A DNA stretch of 64,000 nucleotides from Streptomyces sp. NBC_01429 (GTDB taxonomy: Bacteria; Actinomycetota; Actinomycetes; Streptomycetales; Streptomycetaceae): assembly GCF_036231945.1 (NCBI RefSeq), contig NZ_CP109599.1:6599501-6663500 (forward strand), written 5' to 3'. Positions 1-8,307 of this stretch are shown piece after piece. The translations under genes were made by a program, and so were the position numbers. The notes below the pieces were generated by a model. It had not been told where the DNA came from and did not search any database. It saw nothing but the letters and a program-made list of their open reading frames with translations. Each line of letters starts with the position of its first letter. The stretch's first letter is position 1.

Positions 1-2
1 CC

Positions 3-1052
3 CAGGGCACGGGCATCACGGTCGCCGTCCTGGACACCGGCGTCGACGACACCCATCCCGACCTGGAGGGACAGGTGCTGGCGGGCAAGGACCTGATCGG
101 CTTCGGCGCGGTACGCGGCGACCGCTCCTGGGCCAGGCACGGCACCGCCATGGCCGGGATCATCGCGGGACACGGCCACGGCTTCGACCGGTCCGACGGC
201 GTCCTGGGGATCGCGCCCGAGGCGAAGATCCTGCCCGTCCGCGTCATCCTCGAAGGCACCGACCCGGCCAGGGCGAAGGCACGCTCCTCCAAAGGAGGAG
301 CACTCGCCGAGGGCATACGGTGGGCCGCCGACCAGGGCGCCGACGTCATCAACCTCTCCCTGGGCGACGACAGCGAGTCCGCCCACCCGGAAGCGGGCGA
401 GGACGCGGCCGTCCAGTACGCCCTGGCCAAGGGGGCCGTGGTCGTCGCCTCGGCGGGCAACGGGGGCGAGAAGGGCGACAACATCTCGTACCCGGCCGCC
501 TACCCCGGCGTGATCGCCGTGACGGCGGTCGACCGCTACGGCACCCACGCGGCCTTCTCCACCCGCCGCTGGTACGCCACCGTCAGCGCGCCCGGGGTGG
601 ACGTCGTCATCGCCGATCCCGACCGCCGCTACTACGAGGGCTGGGGCACCAGCGCCGCCGCCGCGTTCGTCTCGGGCGCGGTCGCCCTCATCCGCTCGGC
701 CCACCCCGATCTCACCCCCGCGCAGATCAAGAAGCTCCTCGCGGACACCGCGCGCGACGCGCCGAAGGACGGCCGCGACGACGCCAGGGGGTACGGAATG
801 GTCGACCCCGCCGCCGCGATCGCGGCCGGCGCGAAGCTGCCCCGTACGGACCTGAGGAGCGAGGCGGCGGGCGCCGCGAGCTACGGCAAGCGGTACTTCG
901 GCCACGGCCCCGACGTCGCACGCGAGGACCCGGAACCGGCCGCCTGGATCGCGCCCACGGCGGGCGCGGCGGGGGCGCTGCTGCTCGTCGGCGCGGTGCT
1001 GCTGTGGCGCCGCGGCGTCCGAAGGATCGGCGTACCCGGCTCCCTGGGCTGA
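3..1052 (+). CDS. S8 subtilisin-like serine protease, mycosin type (5' truncated)
   Basis: The reading frame is already open at the left edge, so the signal peptide is missing. The visible 349 residues contain the subtilase triad: Asp in VAVLDTGVD (residue 11), His in ARHGTAM (about 46) and Ser in GWGTSAAAA (about 217), plus the oxyanion-region SAGNGG. The C-terminus has one hydrophobic segment (about 318-337) followed by WRRGVRR, so the protease is anchored with its catalytic domain outside, as in the MycP mycosins associated with type VII secretion. No ESX gene is in view, so the T7SS link is by family only. It converges on the next gene with an 8-nt gap. Confidence 0.9.
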   Translation, partial: QGTGITVAVLDTGVDDTHPDLEGQVLAGKDLIGFGAVRGDRSWARHGTAMAGIIAGHGHGFDRSDGVLGIAPEAKILPVRVILEGTDPARAKARSSKGGALAEGIRWAADQGADVINLSLGDDSESAHPEAGEDAAVQYALAKGAVVVASAGNGGEKGDNISYPAAYPGVIAVTAVDRYGTHAAFSTRRWYATVSAPGVDVVIADPDRRYYEGWGTSAAAAFVSGAVALIRSAHPDLTPAQIKKLLADTARDAPKDGRDDARGYGMVDPAAAIAAGAKLPRTDLRSEAAGAASYGKRYFGHGPDVAREDPEPAAWIAPTAGAAGALLLVGAVLLWRRGVRRIGVPGSLG

Positions 1053-1060
1053 GGCGCCGC

Positions 1061-1750
1061 TCAAGCTCCCCGGTCCGCGTCGCCCGCGCCGTCCGCACCG
1101 CCGGTGACCGCCCCCACGGCCCGGACCGCCTCGACCGCCGCCTCCTCGACCCGGGCGATGCCCGCCTCCAAAGAAGGATGGCCGTCCGACAGGACCGCGA
1201 CCAGACACCCCCGCACCCGCCCCACCGAGTGCACCACCCACAGCCCGTCCGCGCCCCTCGGCAGCCAGCCGTTCTTGAGCGCCCAGCCGCCGCCCCCGCC
1301 GGCCGCCGACACACCCCAGTCCTGTCCCGGCACCACCCGGCCCATCAGCCTCACCAGACAGCGGCGCGACCGCTCGTCCAGCGCCGGATCCACGCCGAAC
1401 ACCGCCTTCAGCAGCGTCAGCTGGTCGTGCGCGGTGGTCCGGGTCAGCCCCCAGGCGGGCGCCGCCGCCGTCCGGGTCATGCCCAGCCGCGTGTGCGCCG
1501 CGTCCAGCCCCGCCACACCCCCGGCCGCCGCCCGCAGCGCCGTCGCCGCGTCGTTGTCACTACGTTCGATCATGGCCGCCGCGAGACGCTCCTCCTCGCC
1601 GCTCAGCCACCCGCCGGTGTCCCGCGCCCGCAGCAGCAGCGCCGCGAGGACCGCCACCTTCACCACACTGGCCGTGACGTACTCCCGGTCCGCGCCGTGC
1701 GCCACCGCCCGCCCGCTGTCCATGCCGTAAGCGGCGACCGAGAGATCCAC
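1061..1750 (-). CDS. class A beta-lactamase-like serine hydrolase
   Basis: A 229-aa protein starting with GTG. It carries SVVK (residues 28-31, the nucleophile SxxK), SDN (64-66) and a late KNGW in the position of the KTG motif, which together define the beta-lactamase/transpeptidase fold. It has no signal peptide and is shorter than secreted class A enzymes (about 280-300 aa), so activity on beta-lactams is doubtful; a cytoplasmic or non-classically exported hydrolase is equally possible. Reading its strand, a TAGGGT -10 box ends 6 nt before the GTG, so the mRNA is probably leaderless. It is divergent from the SseB gene. Confidence 0.8.
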   Translation of the reverse strand: MDLSVAAYGMDSGRAVAHGADREYVTASVVKVAVLAALLLRARDTGGWLSGEEERLAAAMIERSDNDAATALRAAAGGVAGLDAAHTRLGMTRTAAAPAWGLTRTTAHDQLTLLKAVFGVDPALDERSRRCLVRLMGRVVPGQDWGVSAAGGGGGWALKNGWLPRGADGLWVVHSVGRVRGCLVAVLSDGHPSLEAGIARVEEAAVEAVRAVGAVTGGADGAGDADRGA

Positions 1751-1756
1751 CCGACG

Positions 1757-1785
1757 ACCCTACGTTCCCCGGCGCCGTCTACTCT
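1757..1785. promoter_or_regulatory. back-to-back leaderless promoters
   Basis: The 41-bp gap between divergent starts at 1750 and 1792 holds one -10 box for each: TAGGGT on the minus strand (plus-strand accta complement at 1757-1762) and TACTCT on the plus strand (1780-1785), each about 6 nt from its GTG. No Shine-Dalgarno precedes either start, supporting leaderless transcripts. The -35 elements are not recognisable. Confidence 0.55.
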
Positions 1786-1791
1786 CGTCCC

Positions 1792-2532
1792 GTGGCGCTC
1801 AAGAACATCCCCGCATCCGCTTTCTCCGACGACGACGGCACCGCCGATCCCGCCCTCGCCGCGGCCCTCGCCGCCTGGGCCGAGGACCGGACCGCCGAGG
1901 GGGCCGAGGGGCGGGTGCTGGCGGCGCTCAAGGACGCCCGGCTGCTGGTCCCCATCGTCGCCGTGCTCGGCGAGACGGAGGAGGACGAGAACGGGCTGCG
2001 CCGGGAGAAGAACAGCGACATGGCCGTGCCCACGCTCCGGTCGGGGGACCGGCGGGCGCTGCCGGCCTTCACCTCCACCGAGGCGCTGACCCGCTGGGAC
2101 GCCGGGGCCAGGCCCGTGGCCGTACCGCTGCACCAGGCGCTCCGAGCCGCCGCGCACGAGAAGGCCGACACCCTGGTGCTGGATCTGGCCGGGCCCGTCA
2201 CGTACCAGCTCACCGGCCCCGGCCTGCTGGCCCTCGCCGAGGGCCGGGCCAGCGCCGACCCGCTGGACGATCCGGCGGTCACCGCCGCCGTACGGTCGGC
2301 CGTCGCCGCCGAGACCGCCGTCCTGCGCGCGTATCTCGGGCCGGGCAGCGCGGACGGCATCCTCGCGCTCGTCCTGGACCCGGCCGCGCCGCAGGCCGAG
2401 ACCGCGCGCCGGATCGCCGAGGCGCTCGCGGCCGACGACGTGCTGAGGGCCCGCCTGGTGCGCGGACTCGACCTGGCACTGCTGCCGGCCGAGGCCACGC
2501 CGCCCGGCGAGCCCCTTTACGTGCGCGGGTGA
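1792..2532 (+). CDS. SseB-family protein
   Basis: 246 aa from a GTG that follows TACTCT by 6 nt. The segment around residues 35-120 (ALKDARLLVPIV, MAVPTLRSGD, LPAFTSTEAL, PVAVPLHQAL) matches the SseB N-terminal domain seen in many Streptomyces proteins of unknown role. The name comes from a Salmonella secretion protein, but in actinobacteria the domain is a housekeeping orphan and no secretion role should be inferred. There is no signal peptide or membrane segment, so it is cytoplasmic. The C-terminal half is alanine-rich and not assignable. Confidence 0.85.
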   Translation: MALKNIPASAFSDDDGTADPALAAALAAWAEDRTAEGAEGRVLAALKDARLLVPIVAVLGETEEDENGLRREKNSDMAVPTLRSGDRRALPAFTSTEALTRWDAGARPVAVPLHQALRAAAHEKADTLVLDLAGPVTYQLTGPGLLALAEGRASADPLDDPAVTAAVRSAVAAETAVLRAYLGPGSADGILALVLDPAAPQAETARRIAEALAADDVLRARLVRGLDLALLPAEATPPGEPLYVRG

Positions 2533-2556
2533 CGGATACGCGGGTGACGGAGCGGA

Positions 2557-2575
2557 GCCGAGCGGCCCGCTCGGC
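2557..2575. terminator. convergent hairpin
   Basis: Arms gccgagcg / cgctcggc with a 3-nt loop sit between the convergent sseB-like and DUF1844 genes. No U-run follows, as is usual in Streptomyces. Confidence 0.5.
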
Positions 2576-2584
2576 CGTGCGCCG

Positions 2585-2950
2585 TCAGCCGTAGACCGGA
2601 CCCGTGTACTTCTCCCCGGGGCCCTGACCCGGCTCGTCCGGTACGAGCGACGCCTCCCGGAAGGCCAGCTGGAGCGACTTCAGCCCGTCGCGCAGCGGCG
2701 CCGCGTGGAAGGAGCTGATCTCCGTCGCGCTCGCGTCCATCAGCCCGGCCAGCGCGTGGACGAGCTTGCGCGCCTCGTCCAGGTCCTTGTGCGCGTCGCC
2801 CTCCTCGGTCAGCCCGAGCTTCACGGCCGCCGCGCTCATCAGATTCACCGCGACCGTGACGATCACCTCGACGGCGGGGACCTCCGCGATGTCGCGGGCC
2901 ATGGCGTCGTAGCCGGGAGATTCTTCGGGTGGGGTCGTCGCGTCGCTCAT
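2585..2950 (-). CDS. DUF1844 domain protein
   Basis: A 121-aa acidic cytoplasmic protein. The central part (VEVIVTVAVNLMSAAAVKLG, then DLDEARKLVHALAGLM) is the DUF1844 signature, a small helical family found next to infC in many actinobacteria. The role is unknown. The ATG lies 7 nt after TATCGT on its strand, so it is probably leaderless. It is divergent from infC across the infC leader region. Confidence 0.85.
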   Translation of the reverse strand: MSDATTPPEESPGYDAMARDIAEVPAVEVIVTVAVNLMSAAAVKLGLTEEGDAHKDLDEARKLVHALAGLMDASATEISSFHAAPLRDGLKSLQLAFREASLVPDEPGQGPGEKYTGPVYG

Positions 2951-3033
2951 GCGTCACACGATAGGCGTACGCCGGGGCGCTTCCGTCCCCGGGAGCGGGG
3001 CGGCGGAGCGCGGAGCCGGCCGGACGCAGCGGG

Positions 3034-3359
3034 TTAGCGCCCGCCCGGGGGAGCTGCTAACCTGGAGTAACGACCGGCCGGACACGCGTGTGCCCGGCCC
3101 ACAAGTGGAGGCTCCGATCTCCCACCTGGCTGCCCTCCGCGGGCGGCGGGTCACCGGTCAGGTGGTGCCCATCGTTCCGTACGGACGATGGAACCGCCCG
3201 ATGCGCCCCGTGATTCGTGCACGGCGGTGCTCCGGTATTCAAGGAGCTGCTGCCTGTGTGCCGTCCGGGGCCTTTTCTATGTTCCGCCGCGGTTGGTCTG
3301 TCAACAGACGTTACGCGGCTGTCTGCCAGACAGTCGTGTGGTGCTACCGAGGAGGATCC
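3034..3359 (+). promoter_or_regulatory. infC promoter and long structured leader
   Basis: A promoter-like pair TTAGCG (3034-3039) and TAACCT (3058-3063), 18 nt apart, would start transcription near 3070 and leave about 290 nt of leader. Hairpins visible: GGCCGG/CCGGCC around 3076-3099; CCATCGTTCCGT/ACGGACGATGG at 3169-3191 with one bulge; and a compound stem ACGGC..GCTCC / GGAGC..GCCGT at 3221-3264 followed by TTTT at 3273-3276, which looks like an attenuator. A strong Shine-Dalgarno gaggagga (3349-3356) ends the leader. IF3 and L20 operons are autoregulated in other phyla; this arrangement suggests the same here but no known Rfam leader was recognised. Confidence 0.5.
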
Positions 3360-4022
3360 ATCAGCGCCGAGCCCCGCATCAACGACCGGATTCGCGTTCC
3401 CGAAGTGCGACTTGTCGGTCCCAGTGGCGAGCAGGTGGGCATTGTGCCGCTCGCCAAGGCCCTGGAACTCGCACAGGAGTACGACCTGGACCTGGTCGAG
3501 GTCGCGGCGACAGCCCGTCCGCCCGTGTGCAAGCTCATGGACTACGGGAAGTTCAAGTACGAGTCGGCCATGAAGGCCCGTGAGGCGCGCAAGAACCAGG
3601 CGCACACGGTCATCAAGGAAATGAAGCTCCGGCCGAAGATCGACCCGCACGACTATGACACCAAGAAGGGTCACGTCGTCCGGTTCCTCAAGCAGGGGGA
3701 CAAGGTCAAGATCACGATCATGTTCCGCGGTCGTGAGCAGTCCCGTCCCGAGCTTGGCTTCCGACTGCTCCAGCGGCTTGCCTCGGACGTGGAGGAACTC
3801 GGCTTCATCGAGTCCAACCCGAAGCAGGACGGCCGGAACATGATCATGGTTCTGGGCCCGCACAAGAAGAAGACCGAGGCCATGGCCGAGGCTCGCGAGG
3901 CGCAGGCCGCCCGCAAGGCCGAGCGTCAGGGCCACGCGACCGAGGAGTCGGCGGACGCGACGGGCGAGGCCACGGCCGAAGCCGCCGCCGAAGCTCCCGC
4001 CGAGGCATCTTCCGACGCGTGA
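3360..4022 (+). CDS. infC: translation initiation factor IF-3 (AUC start)
   Basis: IF3 binds the 30S subunit, blocks premature 50S joining and proofreads the start codon. The protein begins SAEPRINDRIRVPEVRL, with the IF3 N domain to about residue 75, linker rich in Lys/Arg, and C domain (KEMKLRPKI, HDYDTKKGH, GRNMIMVLGP) to about 165; a Glu/Ala tail (about 170-220) is typical of Streptomyces. There is no ATG, GTG or TTG at the domain start: the Shine-Dalgarno gaggagga is followed by ATC at 3360. The only nearby in-frame conventional start is GTG 3336, which has no ribosome binding site and adds WCYRGGS encoded by the Shine-Dalgarno itself. An AUC start fits the AUU autoregulation known in E. 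coli. Confidence 0.93.
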   Translation: MSAEPRINDRIRVPEVRLVGPSGEQVGIVPLAKALELAQEYDLDLVEVAATARPPVCKLMDYGKFKYESAMKAREARKNQAHTVIKEMKLRPKIDPHDYDTKKGHVVRFLKQGDKVKITIMFRGREQSRPELGFRLLQRLASDVEELGFIESNPKQDGRNMIMVLGPHKKKTEAMAEAREAQAARKAERQGHATEESADATGEATAEAAAEAPAEASSDA

Positions 4023-4148
4023 TCCGCGGGGTCGCCACCCAGGCGACCCCCGGCTCCGCCCGGAACCACACACCAGAGATCTGACGCGCCCGCGCGCCGG
4101 TCGAATCCGACCGGCTGGGAGCGCCACCGACGAGGAGAGAGCGGCGCC

Positions 4149-4343
4149 ATGCCGAAGAACAAGACGCACAGCGGTGCCAGCAAGCGCTTCAAGATCACCG
4201 GCTCCGGCAAGGTGCTGCGGGAGCGGGCCGGCAAGCGCCACCTGCTCGAGCACAAGTCGTCGCGGCTGACGCGTCGCCTCACCGGCAACGCCGAGATGGC
4301 CCCGGGCGACGCCAAGAAGATCAAGAAGCTTCTCGGCAAGTGA
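4149..4343 (+). CDS. rpmI: 50S ribosomal protein L35
   Basis: 64 aa, the standard L35 length, starting MPKNKTHSGASKRFK and ending KKIKKLLGK; very basic. A Shine-Dalgarno gaggagaga lies about 7 nt before the ATG. It is the second gene of the IF3 operon, 126 nt after infC; the gap has no clear terminator, so cotranscription is likely. Located in the large subunit, no further oddities. Confidence 0.98.
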   Translation: MPKNKTHSGASKRFKITGSGKVLRERAGKRHLLEHKSSRLTRRLTGNAEMAPGDAKKIKKLLGK

Positions 4344-4444
4344 CGCCGCCGCCCCCGGTGACCGGGGGCGCGGCGCAGGACCGGGACCCATTCGTTTCCG
4401 GACCGTGTGAGTACCACCACGGTCCCGCTACAAGGAGTTAACAC

Positions 4445-4831
4445 GTGGCACGCGTCAAGCGGGCAGTCAACGCCCACAAGAAGCGCCGGGCAATCCTCGA
4501 GGCGGCCAGCGGTTACCGCGGCCAGCGCTCGCGCCTGTACCGGAAGGCGAAGGAGCAGGTCACCCACTCCCTCGTTTACAACTACAACGACCGCAAGAAG
4601 CGCAAGGGCGACTTCCGTCAGCTGTGGATCCAGCGGATCAACGCCGCCGCCCGCGCCAACGGCATCACCTACAACCGCTTCATCCAGGGTCTGAAGGCCG
4701 CCAACGTCGAGGTCGACCGCAAGATCCTCGCCGAGCTGGCCGTCAACGACGCCAACGCGTTCGCCGCGCTGGTCGAGGTCGCCCAGAAGGCCCTCCCGAG
4801 CGACGTCAACGCTCCGAAGGCCGCCGCCTGA
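4445..4831 (+). CDS. rplT: 50S ribosomal protein L20
   Basis: 128 aa from a GTG with aaggag at 4432-4437. Sequence MARVKRAVNAHKKRR, GYRGQRSRLYRKAKE, and FIQGLKAANVEVDRK are diagnostic of L20, an early 50S assembly protein whose N-terminal arm threads 23S rRNA. L20 is also the autogenous repressor of infC-rpmI-rplT in E. coli and Bacillus; whether it acts on the leader at 3070-3359 is open. The C-terminal NAPKAAA tail is an actinobacterial extension. A strong terminator follows. Confidence 0.98.
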   Translation: MARVKRAVNAHKKRRAILEAASGYRGQRSRLYRKAKEQVTHSLVYNYNDRKKRKGDFRQLWIQRINAAARANGITYNRFIQGLKAANVEVDRKILAELAVNDANAFAALVEVAQKALPSDVNAPKAAA

Positions 4832-4857
4832 CCCGTCAGGCAGCATGTGCTCTCCCT

Positions 4858-4890
4858 CCGGACCCGCAGGCATCACGCCTGCGGGTCCGG
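4858..4890 (+). terminator. terminator of the infC operon
   Basis: Perfect 14-bp stem ccggacccgcaggc / gcctgcgggtccgg with loop atcac, 27 nt after the rplT stop. Confidence 0.85.
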
Positions 4891-4935
4891 CGCGTTCCAC
4901 CCCGTACCCCGCCACGAGAAGTGAGTCCGCCGCCG

Positions 4936-5775
<840 letters not shown>

Positions 5776-5858
5776 GGGGGTCCGCTCCGTCACGTACAGC
5801 TAGTACTGTTGCGCTTTCGGGGACCCACTGAGCTACGCGGAAGAGGTGGGGTGCGGGC

Positions 5859-7055
5859 ATGACCGTCGGTGCGAGCGGATCCGCCGCTGTCCGGGGAGCC
5901 TTACCTCGCGCGCCCGGGAACGGCTCGGACGGGCCGGGGGACGACCCCGACGGCCGCCTCGCGAGCGCCCCCGGGACCGACCAGTCCGACGGCCTGCCCG
6001 GGATCGACCCCGACGACCTCCCCGACGGGCTGATCGTCGCCGACGAGACCGGCCGGGTCGTCTGCTTCAACGCCGCCGCCGCCCGGATCACCGCCATACC
6101 CCGCTCCGACGCCCTCGGCCACCCGCTGGAGCGCGCCCTGCCGCTGGAGGACCTCAAGGGCCGCCGCTGGTGGGCCCTGACCGATCCGTACGGCGGCCTC
6201 GCGACCCGGGTCGGCCAGCCCGAGCGCAACCTCCTGCTGCCCGGCGGCCGCGAGGTGCTGGTCTCCGCGCGCTACGTCCGCGCGTACCCCACCGGTCCGG
6301 TCCGCCGGCTGGTCGTCTGCGTGCGCGGCACCGAGGCGCGCCGCCGTACCGAACTCAGCCACGCGGAGCTGATCGCCACCGTCGCCCACGAGCTGCGCTC
6401 CCCGCTGACCTCCGTCAAAGGGTTCACGGCCACCCTGCTCGCCAAGTGGGAGCGGTTCACCGACGACCAGAAGCGGCTGATGCTGGAGACCGTCGACGCC
6501 GACGCCAACCGGGTCACCCGGCTGATCGCGGAGCTGCTGGACATCTCCCGGATCGACTCCGGGCGCCTGGAGCTGCGCCGCCAGCCCGTCGACGTCGGCA
6601 CGGCCGTCGCGCGCCACGTGCAGTCGCACACCGCCTCCGGGCAGTCGCCCGACCGCTTCCTCGTGCGGATCCTGCAACCGCTGCCCGATCTGTGGGCCGA
6701 TCCCGACAAGATCGACCAGGTGCTCGGCAACCTGCTGGAAAACGCGGTGCGCCACGGCGAGGGAACCGTCACCATTGAGGTGGCGGCCGCGGAGATCCAG
6801 CACGCGGCCCGGACGGAGAAGGGAACGGCCGTCACCGTGTGCGACGAGGGATCCGGCATTCCCGAGGAGTCGATGAGCCGCGTCTTCACCCGCTTCTGGC
6901 GGGGCAGCAAGCGCGGCGGGACCGGGCTCGGCCTGTATATCGTCAAGGGCATCGTCGAGGCCCACGGCGGAACGATCACCGTCGGCCGGGGACCCGGCGG
7001 CGGTGCCGAGTTCCGATTTATTCTGCCCGTCGGCACTCCGGCCCATCTGTCCTGA
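5859..7055 (+). CDS. cytoplasmic PAS-domain sensor histidine kinase
   Basis: 398 aa without transmembrane segments. A Gly/Asp/Pro-rich N-terminus (1-45) is followed by a PAS domain (LPDGLIVADETGRVVCFNAAAA, about 47-160), the HisKA H-box VAHELRSPLTSVKGF (phospho-His about 178), N-box NLLENAVRHG, G1 DEGSGIP and G2 GGTGLGLYIVKGI. It should autophosphorylate in response to an internal signal, but no response regulator is adjacent, so the partner is unknown. A possible -10 TACTGT sits at 5804-5809. It lies between the rRNA methyltransferase and pheS, a conserved position in Streptomyces. Confidence 0.92.
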   Translation: MTVGASGSAAVRGALPRAPGNGSDGPGDDPDGRLASAPGTDQSDGLPGIDPDDLPDGLIVADETGRVVCFNAAAARITAIPRSDALGHPLERALPLEDLKGRRWWALTDPYGGLATRVGQPERNLLLPGGREVLVSARYVRAYPTGPVRRLVVCVRGTEARRRTELSHAELIATVAHELRSPLTSVKGFTATLLAKWERFTDDQKRLMLETVDADANRVTRLIAELLDISRIDSGRLELRRQPVDVGTAVARHVQSHTASGQSPDRFLVRILQPLPDLWADPDKIDQVLGNLLENAVRHGEGTVTIEVAAAEIQHAARTEKGTAVTVCDEGSGIPEESMSRVFTRFWRGSKRGGTGLGLYIVKGIVEAHGGTITVGRGPGGGAEFRFILPVGTPAHLS

Positions 7056-7179
7056 CCGGTCCGGGCCGCCCACGGGCTCCCTCACCTTCGTACGACCTTT
7101 AGACTCGACCTTTGGCACCTCCGCGCCCCCAGTGATCGAGCAGGGTCGTTTCGCCAGCCAATCGGAAGTACGGGAAGAG

Positions 7180-8307
7180 ATGTCCGCACCCAACAAGTCG
7201 TACGACCCGGTCGAGGTCGAGGCACTGAAACCGGAAGAGATCGAGCGCATGCGGGACGAGGCGCTCGCCGCCTTCGCCGCCGCCGGTGACCTCGACGCGC
7301 TCGCCCACGCGAAGACCGCGCACACCGGAGGCACGTCGCCGCTCGCCCTCGCCAACCGCGAGATCGGCGCGCTGCCCCCGCAGGCCAAGGCCGAGGCGGG
7401 CAAGCGCGTGGGCCAGGCGCGCGGCGCCGTCAGCAAGGCCCTCGCCGCCCGCCAGAGCGAGCTGGAGGCCGAGCGCGACGCCCGGGTCCTGGTCGAGGAG
7501 GCGGTGGACGTCACACTGCCGTACGACCGGATCCCGGCCGGCGCCCGCCACCCGCTGACCACCTTCATGGAGCGGGTCACGGACGTCTTCGTGGCCATGG
7601 GCTACGAGGTCGCCGAGGGGCCCGAGGCCGAGGTGGAGTGGTTCAACTTCGACGCGCTCAACTTCGTCCCCGACCACCCCGCGCGCCAGATGCAGGACAC
7701 CTTCTTCGTCCAGGGGCCCGAGGGCACCGAGGGCGACGAGTCCGGCGTCGTGCTCCGTACCCACACCTCGCCGGTGCAGGCCCGCTCGCTGCTGGCGCGC
7801 GAGCTGCCCGTCTACGTCGTCTGCCCCGGGCGGGTCTACCGCACCGACGAGCTGGACGCCACGCACACCCCGGTCTTCCACCAGATCGAGCTGATCGCCG
7901 TGGACGAGGGCCTCACCATGGCCGACCTCAAGGGCACCCTGGACCACATGGTGCAGGCGCTCTTCGGCCCGGACATGAAGACCAGGCTCCGGCCCAACTT
8001 CTTCCCGTTCACCGAGCCGTCCGCCGAGATGGACATGGTCTGCTACGTCTGCCGCGGCGAGTCCGTCGGCAACCCCGACCGGCCCTGCCGCACCTGCGGC
8101 AGCGAGGGCTGGATCGAGCTGGGCGGCTGCGGCATGGTCAACCCCAAGGTGCTCACCGCCTGCGGCGTCGACCCCAAGAAGTACAGCGGATTCGCCTTCG
8201 GGTTCGGCATCGAACGGATGCTGATGTTCCGCCACAACGTCGAAGACATGCGAGACATGGTCGAGGGTGACGTCCGGTTCACCCGGCCGTTCGGGATGGA
8301 GATCTGA
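7180..8307 (+). CDS. pheS: phenylalanyl-tRNA synthetase alpha subunit
   Basis: 375 aa starting MSAPNKSYDPVEVEAL with gggaaga just upstream. N-terminal coiled-coil (about 1-110, tRNA binding) and class II catalytic core: motif 1 region HPLTTFMERVTDVFVAMGYE, motif 2 FHQIELIAVDEG, motif 3 GFAFGFGIERMLMF. A CxxC pair (CYVCRG and CRTC around 290-306) is an actinobacterial insertion that may bind zinc. Upstream in-frame codons exist to 7003 but overlap the kinase gene. A candidate -10 TAGACT lies at 7100-7105. The stop overlaps pheT by one base (TGATG), indicating translational coupling. Confidence 0.97.
   Translation: MSAPNKSYDPVEVEALKPEEIERMRDEALAAFAAAGDLDALAHAKTAHTGGTSPLALANREIGALPPQAKAEAGKRVGQARGAVSKALAARQSELEAERDARVLVEEAVDVTLPYDRIPAGARHPLTTFMERVTDVFVAMGYEVAEGPEAEVEWFNFDALNFVPDHPARQMQDTFFVQGPEGTEGDESGVVLRTHTSPVQARSLLARELPVYVVCPGRVYRTDELDATHTPVFHQIELIAVDEGLTMADLKGTLDHMVQALFGPDMKTRLRPNFFPFTEPSAEMDMVCYVCRGESVGNPDRPCRTCGSEGWIELGGCGMVNPKVLTACGVDPKKYSGFAFGFGIERMLMFRHNVEDMRDMVEGDVRFTRPFGMEI

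Noticed and set aside
1792..2532. SseB homology as evidence of type III secretion
   Set aside because: The SseB domain in actinobacteria is unrelated to secretion context, and no secretion genes are adjacent.
7056..7179. T-box or phenylalanine leader peptide before pheS
   Set aside because: No T-box core and no run of Phe codons in a plausible leader ORF; only a -10-like TAGACT.
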